The notes under the pieces: generated by a model
Seen by the model: the letters and a program-made list of their open reading frames with translations, nothing else
Databases searched by the model: none
What the model was told of the DNA's origin: nothing
Assembly (NCBI GenBank): GCA_011772275.1
Contig: WVZU01000349.1
Span: forward strand, 12,852 to 29,273
Direction of reading: 5' to 3'
DNA from: Planctomycetales bacterium
GTDB lineage: Bacteria > Planctomycetota > Planctomycetia > Pirellulales > UBA7805
DNA: 16,422 bases
Translations under genes and position numbers: made by a program
In this document: positions 9,218 through 16,182 of the stretch, one piece after another
How positions within the stretch are numbered: position 1 is the first letter of the stretch
How the letters are laid out: each line of letters begins with the position of its first letter

Positions 9218-9808
9218 TCAGTCCCCGTCGGCTTGGACGCTGAGAAAATCGCTTTGCGCCTCCTCGATCAAGCGACTGTGATCGTCGACCGACAGTTCCC
9301 GGCCGACAATCTGGCCGGCCAGGTCGACAGCCAGGTCCGCCGCACTGTCAGAGATCTCCTTCAGTGCGGCATCCTTAGCCGTTTCCACTTCGCGCAGCAT
9401 CCGGTTGCCCTCTTCGGCGGCTTTGGCTTGCGCTTTTTCCACGATCTGCTGGCTGGTGTATTCCGCATCTCGTCGCGCCTCTTCCATGACCTTCCGCACC
9501 TCATCGGCCGCACCCGCCAGTTTGGCTTCGTATTCGGCGGTCAGCTTCCGGGCCTCTTCGGCCGCGTTTTCGGCCGTCGCGATATTGTCCGCGATGGCCT
9601 GCTCACGGCGTTCGAGCCCTTCGCAAATGGGTCCCCAGGCGAATTTCCAGAGGACGGCCAGGGTGACCAGGAACACGATCGCCGTCCAAATCGCCAAATC
9701 GACGTCGACGGCCAGCGGGTCCGCCGCGGCAGCCACCCTGGGCAGCAGAAGCAGCGCCAGAGTAAACCCGCCGAGAAACAGAACCCGTTCGAACAACAAT
9801 TTGTTCAT
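9218..9808 (-). CDS. atpF: ATP synthase Fo subunit b with signal-like N-terminus
   Basis: 196 residues from ATG 9806-9808, chosen because AGAGG lies six bases upstream; a TTG one codon earlier is less likely. Subunit b forms the peripheral stalk. Seen: a hydrophobic head with AAAAD near residue 30 that resembles a signal peptide, a membrane helix (about 37-56) ending in WKFAWGPI, then a long charged helix rich in Ala, Glu and Lys (about 60-180). Standard b subunits begin directly with the membrane helix, so the head is an extension. It follows atpE by 49 bases. Confidence 0.95.
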   Translation of the reverse strand: MNKLLFERVLFLGGFTLALLLLPRVAAAADPLAVDVDLAIWTAIVFLVTLAVLWKFAWGPICEGLERREQAIADNIATAENAAEEARKLTAEYEAKLAGAADEVRKVMEEARRDAEYTSQQIVEKAQAKAAEEGNRMLREVETAKDAALKEISDSAADLAVDLAGQIVGRELSVDDHSRLIEEAQSDFLSVQADGD

Positions 9809-9857
9809 CAACGACCTCTTCGAATGTGAACTCTTTGTGTGTCGCCGCGTTCGCTGG

Positions 9858-10214
9858 CTAGTTGTTGAACAACATACAAACGATCAGGGCGAAAAACGTG
9901 GCACCTTCGATGAGGGCCGCGGAGATAATCATCGCCGTCTGAATGCTGCCGGCCACCTCAGGTTGCCGCGACATGCCCTCCACAGCCGCCGAACCGATCC
10001 GCCCGATACCCAAACCGGCGCCGATCAGGACCAGGCCCGCGCCAAACGCCCCACCGAAATACATGGAAAAGTTAGACTTCGTGCTGGCCGCTGCCGCGCC
10101 AGCCGCCGGCTGGCCGGCAGGGGCTTCGGCATCGTCCGCTGCCCAAGCGGCCGCGGGCAAAACCAGTAACGTCGCCAGTACCACCAATGCTCCAAGGCTT
10201 ACAACTCCTCTCAC
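9858..10214 (-). CDS. atpE: ATP synthase Fo subunit c with signal-like N-terminus
   Basis: 118 residues, longer than the usual 70-90. GTG 10212-10214 is the start: AGGAG lies 9 bases upstream, and the ATG between them is out of frame. Residues 1-25 read as a signal peptide ending AWA-A, followed by an Ala/Pro/Gly linker (26-45). The core is a two-helix hairpin: GAGLVLIGAGLGIGRIG, loop SRQPE (82-86), then SAALIEGATFFALIV with the ion-binding glutamate E103. The residues after it (Gly, Ala) differ from the Glu-Ser-Thr of Na+-binding rings, so proton coupling is more likely. The rotor ring forms from many copies in the inner membrane. Confidence 0.96.
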   Translation of the reverse strand: MRGVVSLGALVVLATLLVLPAAAWAADDAEAPAGQPAAGAAAASTKSNFSMYFGGAFGAGLVLIGAGLGIGRIGSAAVEGMSRQPEVAGSIQTAMIISAALIEGATFFALIVCMLFNN

Positions 10215-10226
10215 GGCTTCATTCTC
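10215..10226 (-). promoter_or_regulatory. atpE ribosome site and overlapping start-stop
   Basis: On the - strand the AAAGGAG before atpE also precedes an out-of-frame ATG AAG CCG TGA, whose stop overlaps the GTG start of atpE (as GTGA, reaching 10211). The true start is decided by the 9-base spacing from AGGAG to GTG; the ATG is only one base from the site. Confidence 0.5.
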
Positions 10227-10272
10227 CTTTGTCCAGAAACAGAGTTTTTCGCATCATTCGGGCATGGTCCCA

Positions 10273-11157
10273 CTAGTGCGGGTGAACTGCCATGCCAATA
10301 AACAACGCTGTGAGAAACGTGAATATATACGCTTGCAAAAACGCAACAAACAACTCCAACAACATCAGGGCCGTCGCGCCCAGCACACTGGCCGGTGTAA
10401 CGCCGTACCAGGCGATGGAACCGGCACTGGCCGCGATGAAGGCCAGCAGGACCGCCAACACCAGGTGGCCCGCCATCATGTTGGCCAACAGACGAACGGC
10501 TAACACAATGTGTTTGATCAACAACCCCAGGACCTCAATCAAAAAAATCATGGGCAGCAGGAAAATCGCCAACACGAAGGGAAGGTCCATGTGCGGCACC
10601 TGCGCTTTCCAGAATCCCACCGCCCCCAGCTTGGACATGCCTGTCCCGACCACCATGGCGAAAGAGCAGAGCGCCAACATCCCTGTGCAGGCCAGGGCCC
10701 CGGTCGCCGAACCGGCCCAGGGGACCAGCCCCAACAGGTTGCAGGCCAGCACGAAAAAGAAGAGCGTCCACAAATAGGGCAGAAATCGATCTGCGTCGTG
10801 CTTGCCAATGGCCGGACGAGCCACCTCGTCACGGATGAACAGCAGCATTGCCTCCAGCAAGTTGGTCAGCCGGCCGCGTGGCCGGCCGCCCTGGACCGTG
10901 CGGTGGGCCAGGGGGACGAATAGCAAAATCAGGCCCACCGCCGCCACGACCTGCAACACCATGAACTTGGTCAGCGTCAGGTCAAATGCCTCCAGATGCG
11001 CGGCAGGGTTCGGCCCCAAGATCGGATTGGCCAACTGCAACGGCTGCGGAATCTCTAACTTGCCGCCTAGCAGCTGCGGCAACTCGAAATACGTGCTGTC
11101 CTGCACGTGATGGAAAAGATGCTCAGGGTTCAACGGATCGTGTTGCGCGCCAGCCAT
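10273..11157 (-). CDS. atpB: ATP synthase Fo subunit a
   Basis: 294 residues, ATG 11155-11157, TAG 10273-10275. Subunit a provides the two half-channels for ions and touches the c ring. The N-terminal 60 residues are periplasm-like and include an Asn/Pro-rich stretch. Several membrane helices follow, with LVPWAGSATGALA near 144-156. The essential arginine is in LAVRLLANMMAGH (R222), and the last helices carry LLELFVAFLQAYIFTFLTALF with the conserved Gln (Q275). It ends in a His-rich VHPH. It begins 3 bases after the AtpI-like stop, so coupling is likely. Confidence 0.97.
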   Translation of the reverse strand: MAGAQHDPLNPEHLFHHVQDSTYFELPQLLGGKLEIPQPLQLANPILGPNPAAHLEAFDLTLTKFMVLQVVAAVGLILLFVPLAHRTVQGGRPRGRLTNLLEAMLLFIRDEVARPAIGKHDADRFLPYLWTLFFFVLACNLLGLVPWAGSATGALACTGMLALCSFAMVVGTGMSKLGAVGFWKAQVPHMDLPFVLAIFLLPMIFLIEVLGLLIKHIVLAVRLLANMMAGHLVLAVLLAFIAASAGSIAWYGVTPASVLGATALMLLELFVAFLQAYIFTFLTALFIGMAVHPH

Positions 11158-11160
11158 GCC

Positions 11161-11583
11161 TTACTGATCCTTACCCGCGGGATGGGTCGCCGCGATGCGC
11201 TGTGTCGTCACTACCGTGCTGATGCCCAGACAGACCAGGTAAATGGGCAGGATGTAATACACCAGCCCGGCCGCCTGCAAGACACCGCCATCCAGCGCGA
11301 CCACCATACAAACTACCAGGGGGACGCCCATCCTCGGCAACATGCCCAGCAGGTGCTGGTAGGCCACCAGGTTCGGTGCGGTCACCACCTGGCCAATCAA
11401 GTCCCCGCCCATCGCGCCCGCCAGGCAAACGACCGCCGCCACCAGGCAGACGGCGATCCCCAGATTCCCATCCAGCAGCCAGCCCACGACCGCCAGCAGC
11501 CCTACAAAACCGCCAAGGACGCCATAACCCAGGGATGTCAAACCCGGTCGCCAGCGCCGCATTGTTGTGTTGTTGCTGTTCAC
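11161..11583 (-). CDS. AtpI-like small membrane protein of the ATP synthase operon
   Basis: 140 residues from GTG 11581-11583; an ATG at 11560-11562 (133 residues) is a fair alternative. Four hydrophobic segments are visible (about 17-36, 42-60, 84-98, 105-122), with a charged loop YQHLLGMLPRMG between the middle pairs. Position between an AtpZ-like gene and atpB, length and topology fit the AtpI/AtpR group, thought to help assemble the c ring or supply Mg2+. Sequence similarity to well-studied AtpI is low by eye, so the name rests mainly on context. Confidence 0.7.
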   Translation of the reverse strand: MNSNNTTMRRWRPGLTSLGYGVLGGFVGLLAVVGWLLDGNLGIAVCLVAAVVCLAGAMGGDLIGQVVTAPNLVAYQHLLGMLPRMGVPLVVCMVVALDGGVLQAAGLVYYILPIYLVCLGISTVVTTQRIAATHPAGKDQ

Positions 11584-11639
11584 CGCATTTCATCCACAGC
11601 CAACAAACCCGCCAAACGAGTCGAGTCTCCTGCTGGCCG

Positions 11640-11861
11640 TTACTTGCCTTGGCCACCGGTCATCTTTACCAGATGCCAAATCGCCAGCGTTAAGCCACCT
11701 GCGAAGCCCAGAATGGTAAAGACGACCTTGGTTCCCAGCCGATCGTCTACCCACAGACCGAAAACTCCGGGCAAAACCATCTCGATCGAAATGGTGATGA
11801 CGCGGCTGGTCCAGGCCATCGCCTTGGCCATCGCGGACCGATCGTCAGGGGGGCCGGTCAC
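11640..11861 (-). CDS. AtpZ/AtpI-family small membrane protein
   Basis: 73 residues from GTG 11859-11861; an internal ATG at 11829-11831 would give 63. Two membrane segments (about 19-36 and 46-63) flank a WVDDRLGTK loop; GLWVDDRLGT followed by a glycine-rich second helix is typical of AtpZ (F0F1-ATPase subunit, putative Ca2+/Mg2+ transporter group). First gene of the ATP synthase operon, 56 bases before the AtpI-like gene. Likely role in synthase assembly or Mg2+ supply, by family only. Confidence 0.75.
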   Translation of the reverse strand: MTGPPDDRSAMAKAMAWTSRVITISIEMVLPGVFGLWVDDRLGTKVVFTILGFAGGLTLAIWHLVKMTGGQGK

Positions 11862-11989
11862 AGGCTACGCGTAACAGAACGCCCCCCCTTGAAAATGAAT
11901 CATCTTGCTCCTGGCCGTAAGCGGGAACCGTGTCGGACGGCCCCCGACGTCAGCCATCGTGCGGCGGCCGCGGGCCGCCAAAGTCGCCC

Positions 11990-12018
11990 AATGTAATCAA
12001 AGGGAAAATGCCGGTCAA
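11990..12018 (-). promoter_or_regulatory. Sigma-70-type promoter candidate for the ATP synthase operon
   Basis: On the - strand, TTGACC (12013-12018), exactly 17 bases, then TACATT (11990-11995). This matches five of six -35 and four of six -10 consensus bases. Transcription would start near 11983, about 120 bases before the AtpZ-like gene. Confidence 0.55.
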
Positions 12019-12098
12019 CCTGCCCGATGGACCCGAGGTAAATACCTTTTCCCCCGCCGGTTAGGCCAGGGTGCCCGCCCGAAGTCCCCCCCCAATTG

Positions 12099-12127
12099 TT
12101 GCCAAAAATAGACGTTCGAATTACACT
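12099..12127 (+). promoter_or_regulatory. Sigma-70-type promoter candidate for the DUF4912 gene
   Basis: TTGCCA (12099-12104), 17 bases, then TACACT (12122-12127): five of six and four of six consensus bases, within a locally AT-rich patch. Start of transcription would be near 12134, giving a leader of about 270 bases. Confidence 0.5.
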
Positions 12128-12153
12128 AAAACGTATCAATTGTGGTCTATTCA

Positions 12154-12169
12154 ATCCCCTGCCGGGGAT
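12154..12169 (+). other. Short hairpin in the DUF4912 leader
   Basis: ATCCCC (12154-12159) and GGGGAT (12164-12169) form a perfect 6-bp stem with loop TGCC, about 20 bases after the predicted transcription start. No riboswitch class is recognisable in the rest of the leader. Confidence 0.4.
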
Positions 12170-12401
12170 GGTCATGACGGGCCGGTGGGTTTGCGGAAAA
12201 CGGCGGTTTGCCGAGTCACCAGCCTGGCTGGGCGGACCGGACCAGGTATCCGTCGAGCGGGCTTTTCCAGTCTGGCCCGAGCGGTCAGGTTCAGGTTATC
12301 CGCCGCAAGTCCAGAGGTTGATACCGCGTCAGGGAAGTCGCCGAGACGAGAAATTATGTCGGCAGCGTTTTGCGACGCGGACGCCGACGAGGTAATCTTC
12401 C

Positions 12402-13517
12402 ATGACGCCCACCTCTTTAAGGTCCCTAAATTGCAAAGTCCTGGCCCAGATGGCCAAAAAAGCAGGGGTTGCTGGCTGGCACGCGATGCGTAAAGAGGAA
12501 CTGATCAAGGCCTTGGTCCGTGCCGCTCGGAAGAAAGCACGCAAAAAAACGGCTGGCGGCCGCGCCGTACGTACCGCCCCGCGAGGGACTGCAGCTGACG
12601 AGCAGACCGTGGCCCGTGCGAAATCGCGTGCCATCCAGCGGTTTCACTCCGCTCAGCGGCTCATGAAGCTGCTCGACGACCAGGGTGACCGCCGTCGGCG
12701 AGCGTCCAGGGACCGTCTGGTCGTGATGGTTCGCGGACCCTACTGGCTACAGGTCTCTTGGGAGTTGACCAGCCAGAGCGTCGAGCGGGCGGTGGCGGCT
12801 TTGGGCGAGCATTGGCATAACGCTCGGCCAATTCTCCGCCTCTTGTCCGTCCCTTCCGCCGGGGCTATCGAACAACGCATCCGCGACATCGACATTCACG
12901 GGGGCGTCAACACCTGGTACGTCGACGTCCAGGATCCGCCAGGCAAGTATCGGCTGGAAATCGGCTACCTGGCCGACAGCGGGGAATTCCAATCGCTGTG
13001 CCGCAGCAATGTCGTCACGACACCCACTCCGGGTGCTCGTGACGAACTGGACCACAACTGGGACGACGTTGCGCGGAATTGTGACAAGATCTATGCGATG
13101 AGCGGCGGGAACGAGGCGAGCGGTTCGGCAGGCGAGCTGCGGGAATTGTTTGAAGAGCGATTACGGCGGCCGATGGGTGCCCCGCTGGTGACACGCTACG
13201 GTGGTGGAGCGGACGGACTGATAAACCCAAAGCCGCTTGACTTTAACGTCGATGCCGAACTGATCGTGTACGGGGCATGCTCGCCGGGGACGCACGTGTC
13301 GTTTCGAGGCGAGCCGCTGGAAATACGGCACGACGGCACCTTCACCGTCCGCATGGCCATGCCGGATAAACGACAGGTCATCCCGGTGGCAGCCACCAGC
13401 AAGGACGGGGTGCAGCAGCAAACGATTGTGATCGCCGTCGAGCGGAATACGAAAGTGTTGGAGGCGGTCATTCGCGAACCGAACGAAGTCGCAGACGCGA
13501 CCCGCCAGAAACCATAA
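12402..13517 (+). CDS. DUF4912 protein with Rho-N/SAP-like N-terminus
   Basis: 371 residues from ATG 12402, with GAGG nine bases upstream. Residues 5-38 (SLRSLNCKVLAQMAKKAG, then a WHAMRKEELIKAL helix) resemble the small helical Rho-N or SAP-type nucleic-acid-binding motif. A Lys/Arg-rich linker (about 40-105) follows. Residues about 104-208 fit DUF4912: LVVMVRGPYWLQVSWEL, RDIDIHGGVNTWYVDV, then YRLEIGYLADSGEF. A second beta-rich domain (about 284-350) contains DAELIVYGACSPGTHVSF and DGTFTVRMAMPD. The basic linker and helical motif suggest binding to DNA, RNA or envelope polymers, but no activity is established. No signal peptide is seen. It is a single-gene unit with its own likely promoter and terminator. 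Confidence 0.88.
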   Translation: MTPTSLRSLNCKVLAQMAKKAGVAGWHAMRKEELIKALVRAARKKARKKTAGGRAVRTAPRGTAADEQTVARAKSRAIQRFHSAQRLMKLLDDQGDRRRRASRDRLVVMVRGPYWLQVSWELTSQSVERAVAALGEHWHNARPILRLLSVPSAGAIEQRIRDIDIHGGVNTWYVDVQDPPGKYRLEIGYLADSGEFQSLCRSNVVTTPTPGARDELDHNWDDVARNCDKIYAMSGGNEASGSAGELRELFEERLRRPMGAPLVTRYGGGADGLINPKPLDFNVDAELIVYGACSPGTHVSFRGEPLEIRHDGTFTVRMAMPDKRQVIPVAATSKDGVQQQTIVIAVERNTKVLEAVIREPNEVADATRQKP

Positions 13518-13797
13518 GGCCTCCAACCTGGTGCAGACGAACTGCGGGCATGATCGGTCCCGATCCGGTCAGAATCAAAGACAGGTTTCCTTTGCTGACT
13601 CGAGGGCAACGGCGGTAACGGCCCCGGCTGGTGACGAGGCCTGTGGGATCGGCCACAGCCCCTCTTTCCCTTCAAGCCCGAATTTCTCACACACGGGGTG
13701 GCCAGCGACGGTGAGTCTTTGCATGGCAAGGAACACGTCCGTTTACCCGAACAGTCGGGCGAAAAGTCCCCTCGCGAGCACGCTCGCCACGGCCGGT

Positions 13798-13821
13798 CCG
13801 CTGTCCAGCGGCTCTTTTTTT
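13798..13821 (+). terminator. Intrinsic terminator
   Basis: CCGCTG (13798-13803) and CAGCGG (13806-13811) form the stem (effectively five pairs with a GTCC loop), followed by CTC and seven T (13815-13821). It lies 280 bases beyond the DUF4912 stop, so it ends either that transcript or an unseen short RNA from the interval. Confidence 0.65.
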
Positions 13822-13984
13822 CTTGCGTTTCAGCCCGTCTGGGGTTACGATGCTATCCAGCGATTCCTCTGCCGCAGATGGCGATTGATGTTTTGATGGG
13901 GTGAGCCGCTAACTGAGCTCAAAGGGAGCCTTCCTTATAAAGGGCTTGCGGGCCGTATAGCCGGCGCCCGGCGCGAGAGCTCCG

Positions 13985-14002
13985 GATCCAAGCGCTTGGA
14001 TC
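13985..14002. repeat. 18-bp perfect palindrome
   Basis: GATCCAAGCGCTTGGATC is its own reverse complement over all 18 bases, with no spacer. It ends about 250 bases before the larE start. It could be an operator for a dimeric regulator or part of a dispersed repeat; only one copy is in this window. Confidence 0.7.
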
Positions 14003-14250
14003 ACGAAACTCAAGTCCAAGGCACCCACCTGCAAGAAGGACGAGCTCGCCCTTGAGGCATCCGTCCCGACGTCGGCAGGGGAATTCGCTTTTTTCACCCT
14101 TTGGAGACGACCCCCCAGGGCAAGCTGGCAGGGGGCGGCAGGCTGCCCATCCAGATGACCGCGGGGCTGGACCGACTGCCAGCACATGCGTCCCTTACCG
14201 CTGACTGTCGCGGGGGGGATCCAGCGCCAGGGATTGGCCGAACAGAGGCA

Positions 14251-15126
14251 ATGCATCCCGATCCGCCTATCGACCGCTCAATGCCCGACGTGACCGTCAA
14301 GCGGCAGCGACTGCTGGACCGCCTCCGTCAGTTCGATAGCTGTGCCGTGGCTTTCTCTGGCGGCGTCGATAGCGCCGTGGTCGCCCAGGCCGCTTTTTTG
14401 GCGATGGGGGAACGGGCGGTGGCGGTGACCGCGGTGAGCCCCAGCCTGGCCGAGGGAGAACTCGACAACGCGCGGCAGGTCGTGGGGCAGATTGGCATCC
14501 GTCACGAGACGATCGAGACCGGCGAACTGGCGAACCCCGCTTACGTGGCCAACCCGCCAGATCGCTGTTACCACTGCAAGACCGAGCTGTACGATCAGCT
14601 GGACAAACTGTGTAACCGCTTGGGGTTGGCGGTCATCGTCAACGGGGCCAATGCGGACGATCTGAGCGATTATCGTCCCGGCCAGCGGGCCGCTGGTCAG
14701 CATGGCGTGATCAGTCCGCTTGCCGAAAACGGGTTGAGCAAGGTTGAGGTGCGGCAGCTGGCGGCCGAGTGGGGATTGGCGGTGTGGGACAAGCCGGCGG
14801 CGCCGTGCCTCTCCAGCCGGATTGCCTACGGCGAAGAGGTGACGCCGCAGCGACTGGCGATGATCGACGCGGCCGAGCAGTTTTTGCGGGAGGCGGGGCT
14901 GGGCGAGGTCCGTGTTCGGTATCACCAGGGGGACCTGGCGCGGCTGGAGGTGCCGCTGGACCAGCTGCCGCAGCTGAGCGGGGGTGAATTTCGAGCCCGG
15001 CTGGTGGCGCGTCTGCGTGAGCTGGGATTCCGCTACGTGGCCCTGGATCTGGAAGGCTTTCGTTCCGGCAGCCAAAACCTGGTGTTACCCATCGAGATGG
15101 TCCAAGCTGGCGTGTTACGCCGCTGA
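14251..15126 (+). CDS. larE: LarE-type ATP-dependent sacrificial sulfur transferase
   Basis: 291 residues from ATG 14251 (AGAGG just upstream, though only two bases away); ATG 14281 gives 281 residues, closer to the family norm. The frame is open back to 14101. LarE adenylates a pyridinium carboxylate and donates sulfur from its own cysteine when making the nickel-pincer cofactor of lactate racemase. Seen: PP-loop SGGVDS (36-41), NPPDRCYHCKTELYDQL with C106 and C109, NGANADDLSDYRPG (131-144), and KPAAPCLSSRI, where C186 matches the sacrificial cysteine. The CxxC pair may be structural or metal-binding. LarB, LarC and LarA are not in the window. It faces the next gene convergently, with a 106-base gap and no clear terminator. 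Confidence 0.92.
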   Translation: MHPDPPIDRSMPDVTVKRQRLLDRLRQFDSCAVAFSGGVDSAVVAQAAFLAMGERAVAVTAVSPSLAEGELDNARQVVGQIGIRHETIETGELANPAYVANPPDRCYHCKTELYDQLDKLCNRLGLAVIVNGANADDLSDYRPGQRAAGQHGVISPLAENGLSKVEVRQLAAEWGLAVWDKPAAPCLSSRIAYGEEVTPQRLAMIDAAEQFLREAGLGEVRVRYHQGDLARLEVPLDQLPQLSGGEFRARLVARLRELGFRYVALDLEGFRSGSQNLVLPIEMVQAGVLRR

Positions 15127-15232
15127 GCGGCAGCTGGGTGGGCCCGAACGGGGGGGCGAGGCTCGACCCGCTTGTCCAACCAGCCCAGGCAACGGCTTGG
15201 CCGTCGTCGCGGACGTCCTGCGAGCAACCGGG

Positions 15233-15946
15233 CTAACTGTTGTGGTGCCGTCGATTGTGGCGGCGGCTCGTACGGCGACCCCCGCGGCCCGGCCGGGACG
15301 CTCTGTAGCCATGTTCGACGGCAAACCATTCGGCGTAGCGTTCACGATCCAGGTAACGGGAGTTGCGGGCGTCCAGGAGGTGGCCGATTTCGTGGATCAG
15401 GATATTGTTCAAGTAGAAGTCCTTGGCGGCCCGCTCGGTCCAGATCAATTGCCAGCTGTGCCGGGTTTTCTGTACCCAGCGACCCCCATACATCTCTGCT
15501 TCTTGGACCTGCGACGGCTTCGGCGGCCGGCCATGGTGCTCGACGCGGTCCGCCTCCAGCGGATACAGGTAAACGGCCGAACCCCATTGCATGCCGTAAC
15601 AAGCGAATCGCTCTTTCTTCGTCGTCATGCGGCTCAGCTGGACCACTTCCAGCGGAGCCACAAACGGGGCCGGTAGCTGGCGGAGACGAGCACGAATGTC
15701 CTGGATCGTAACGACGTGTCGAAAACCTTTTCCGGCCGGTTGTTCAATAATACAGACGTCGTAAGGATCCGCCTTCTCCTCCCGCTCAGGCTCGTGCCAG
15801 TCTTCCGGTGGCGAGAACGGCAGCTTTTCGTTGCGCTGCAAGCCGCGCGCACGCTTGCCCGGTGCCGAACGCCCGCGGCTGGAAACCGCGACGCGAGCGT
15901 TTCGTCGTCTGAGCCCCGACAATTTGGAATCGCGCACCGGACGCAT
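15233..15946 (-). CDS. HEXXH metallopeptidase-like protein
   Basis: 237 residues from ATG 15944-15946; a TTG at 15986-15988 would add 14 but lies inside a possible -35 box. The zinc-peptidase motif is ILIHEIGHLLDARN, HEIGH at residues 185-189. YAEWFA follows, with E206 seventeen residues after the second His, in a place where the third zinc ligand or ImmA/IrrE-type EAxxFA motif often lies. Before it are a strand-rich region (KERFACYGMQWGSAVYLYPL, about 111-130) and a Pro/Glu-rich, partly basic N-terminal 60 residues. The last 25 residues are rich in Arg, His and Gly. No signal peptide or membrane helix is visible. The substrate is unknown, and I cannot name the family with confidence. Confidence 0.8.
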   Translation of the reverse strand: MRPVRDSKLSGLRRRNARVAVSSRGRSAPGKRARGLQRNEKLPFSPPEDWHEPEREEKADPYDVCIIEQPAGKGFRHVVTIQDIRARLRQLPAPFVAPLEVVQLSRMTTKKERFACYGMQWGSAVYLYPLEADRVEHHGRPPKPSQVQEAEMYGGRWVQKTRHSWQLIWTERAAKDFYLNNILIHEIGHLLDARNSRYLDRERYAEWFAVEHGYRASRPGRGGRRTSRRHNRRHHNS

Positions 15947-15959
15947 GAGTGTCTGACCT

Positions 15960-15988
15960 ACAATAAAACTCGACGTAAACCAGGGCAA
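15960..15988 (-). promoter_or_regulatory. Possible promoter of the HEXXH gene
   Basis: On the - strand TTGCCC (15983-15988), 17 bases, TATTGT (15960-15965). Four of six bases match in each box. The leader would be under ten bases, which is short, and the ATG at 15946 has only a weak AGG upstream. Confidence 0.3.
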
Positions 15989-16049
15989 AAAACCAGTGAA
16001 TGATCATCCTCGCCAGCCACTTCCTTGCTACCGCCCGTCTTGCAGCGGC

Positions 16050-16076
16050 AAAAAACGCCATCCTTCGCAAAGATGG
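16050..16076 (-). terminator. Intrinsic terminator
   Basis: Read on the - strand, CCATCTTT (16069-16076), a 3-base loop and AAGGATGG (16058-16065) form an 8-bp stem with one G-T wobble, followed by CG and six T (16050-16055). It lies 107 bases beyond the stop of the gene entering from the right and would end that transcript before the HEXXH gene. Confidence 0.7.
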
Positions 16077-16182
16077 GGCAGAACCGCAGCGGATGCAGTG
16101 CCACCAGGGCCCGTTCATTTCATCCTACGAGCGCCCTCTATGGTATACAAGTGAACATCGCAAGTCCCGGCTGCTCAACCGC

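Larger units (their letters stand above)
11862..12401. other. Divergent intergenic control region
   Basis: No supported gene in 540 bases between the ATP synthase operon (-) and the DUF4912 gene (+). It holds a promoter candidate on each strand (11990-12018 for -, 12099-12127 for +) with their -35 boxes about 80 bases apart, and an ATCCCC-TGCC-GGGGAT hairpin (12154-12169) at the start of the + leader. Both transcripts would have long leaders, about 120 bases (-) and 270 bases (+). Confidence 0.6.
13518..14250. other. Gene-free stretch between the DUF4912 gene and larE
   Basis: 733 bases without a supported gene; the open frames on both strands lack family signals and starts with ribosome sites. 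It contains a strong + strand terminator (13798-13821), an 18-bp perfect palindrome (13985-14002), three GAGCTC sites (13915, 13977, 14042) and a 10-bp palindrome CCGACGTCGG (14066-14075). The right half, 13900-14100, is unusually rich in short palindromes. Confidence 0.6.

Noticed and set aside
8720..9829. 369-codon open frame on the + strand
   Set aside because: Antisense shadow of atpH and atpF.
13531..13896. 121-codon open frame on the + strand downstream of the DUF4912 gene
   Set aside because: No ribosome site or family signal; it runs through the strong terminator.
14066..14094. CCGACGTCGG followed by six T as a + strand terminator
   Set aside because: The palindrome has no loop and the T run starts 13 bases later, so it does not fit an intrinsic terminator.
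13909..14256. 115-codon open frame on the - strand upstream of larE
   Set aside because: No domain signal and no good start; it crosses the 18-bp palindrome. It cannot be fully excluded as a short species-level gene.
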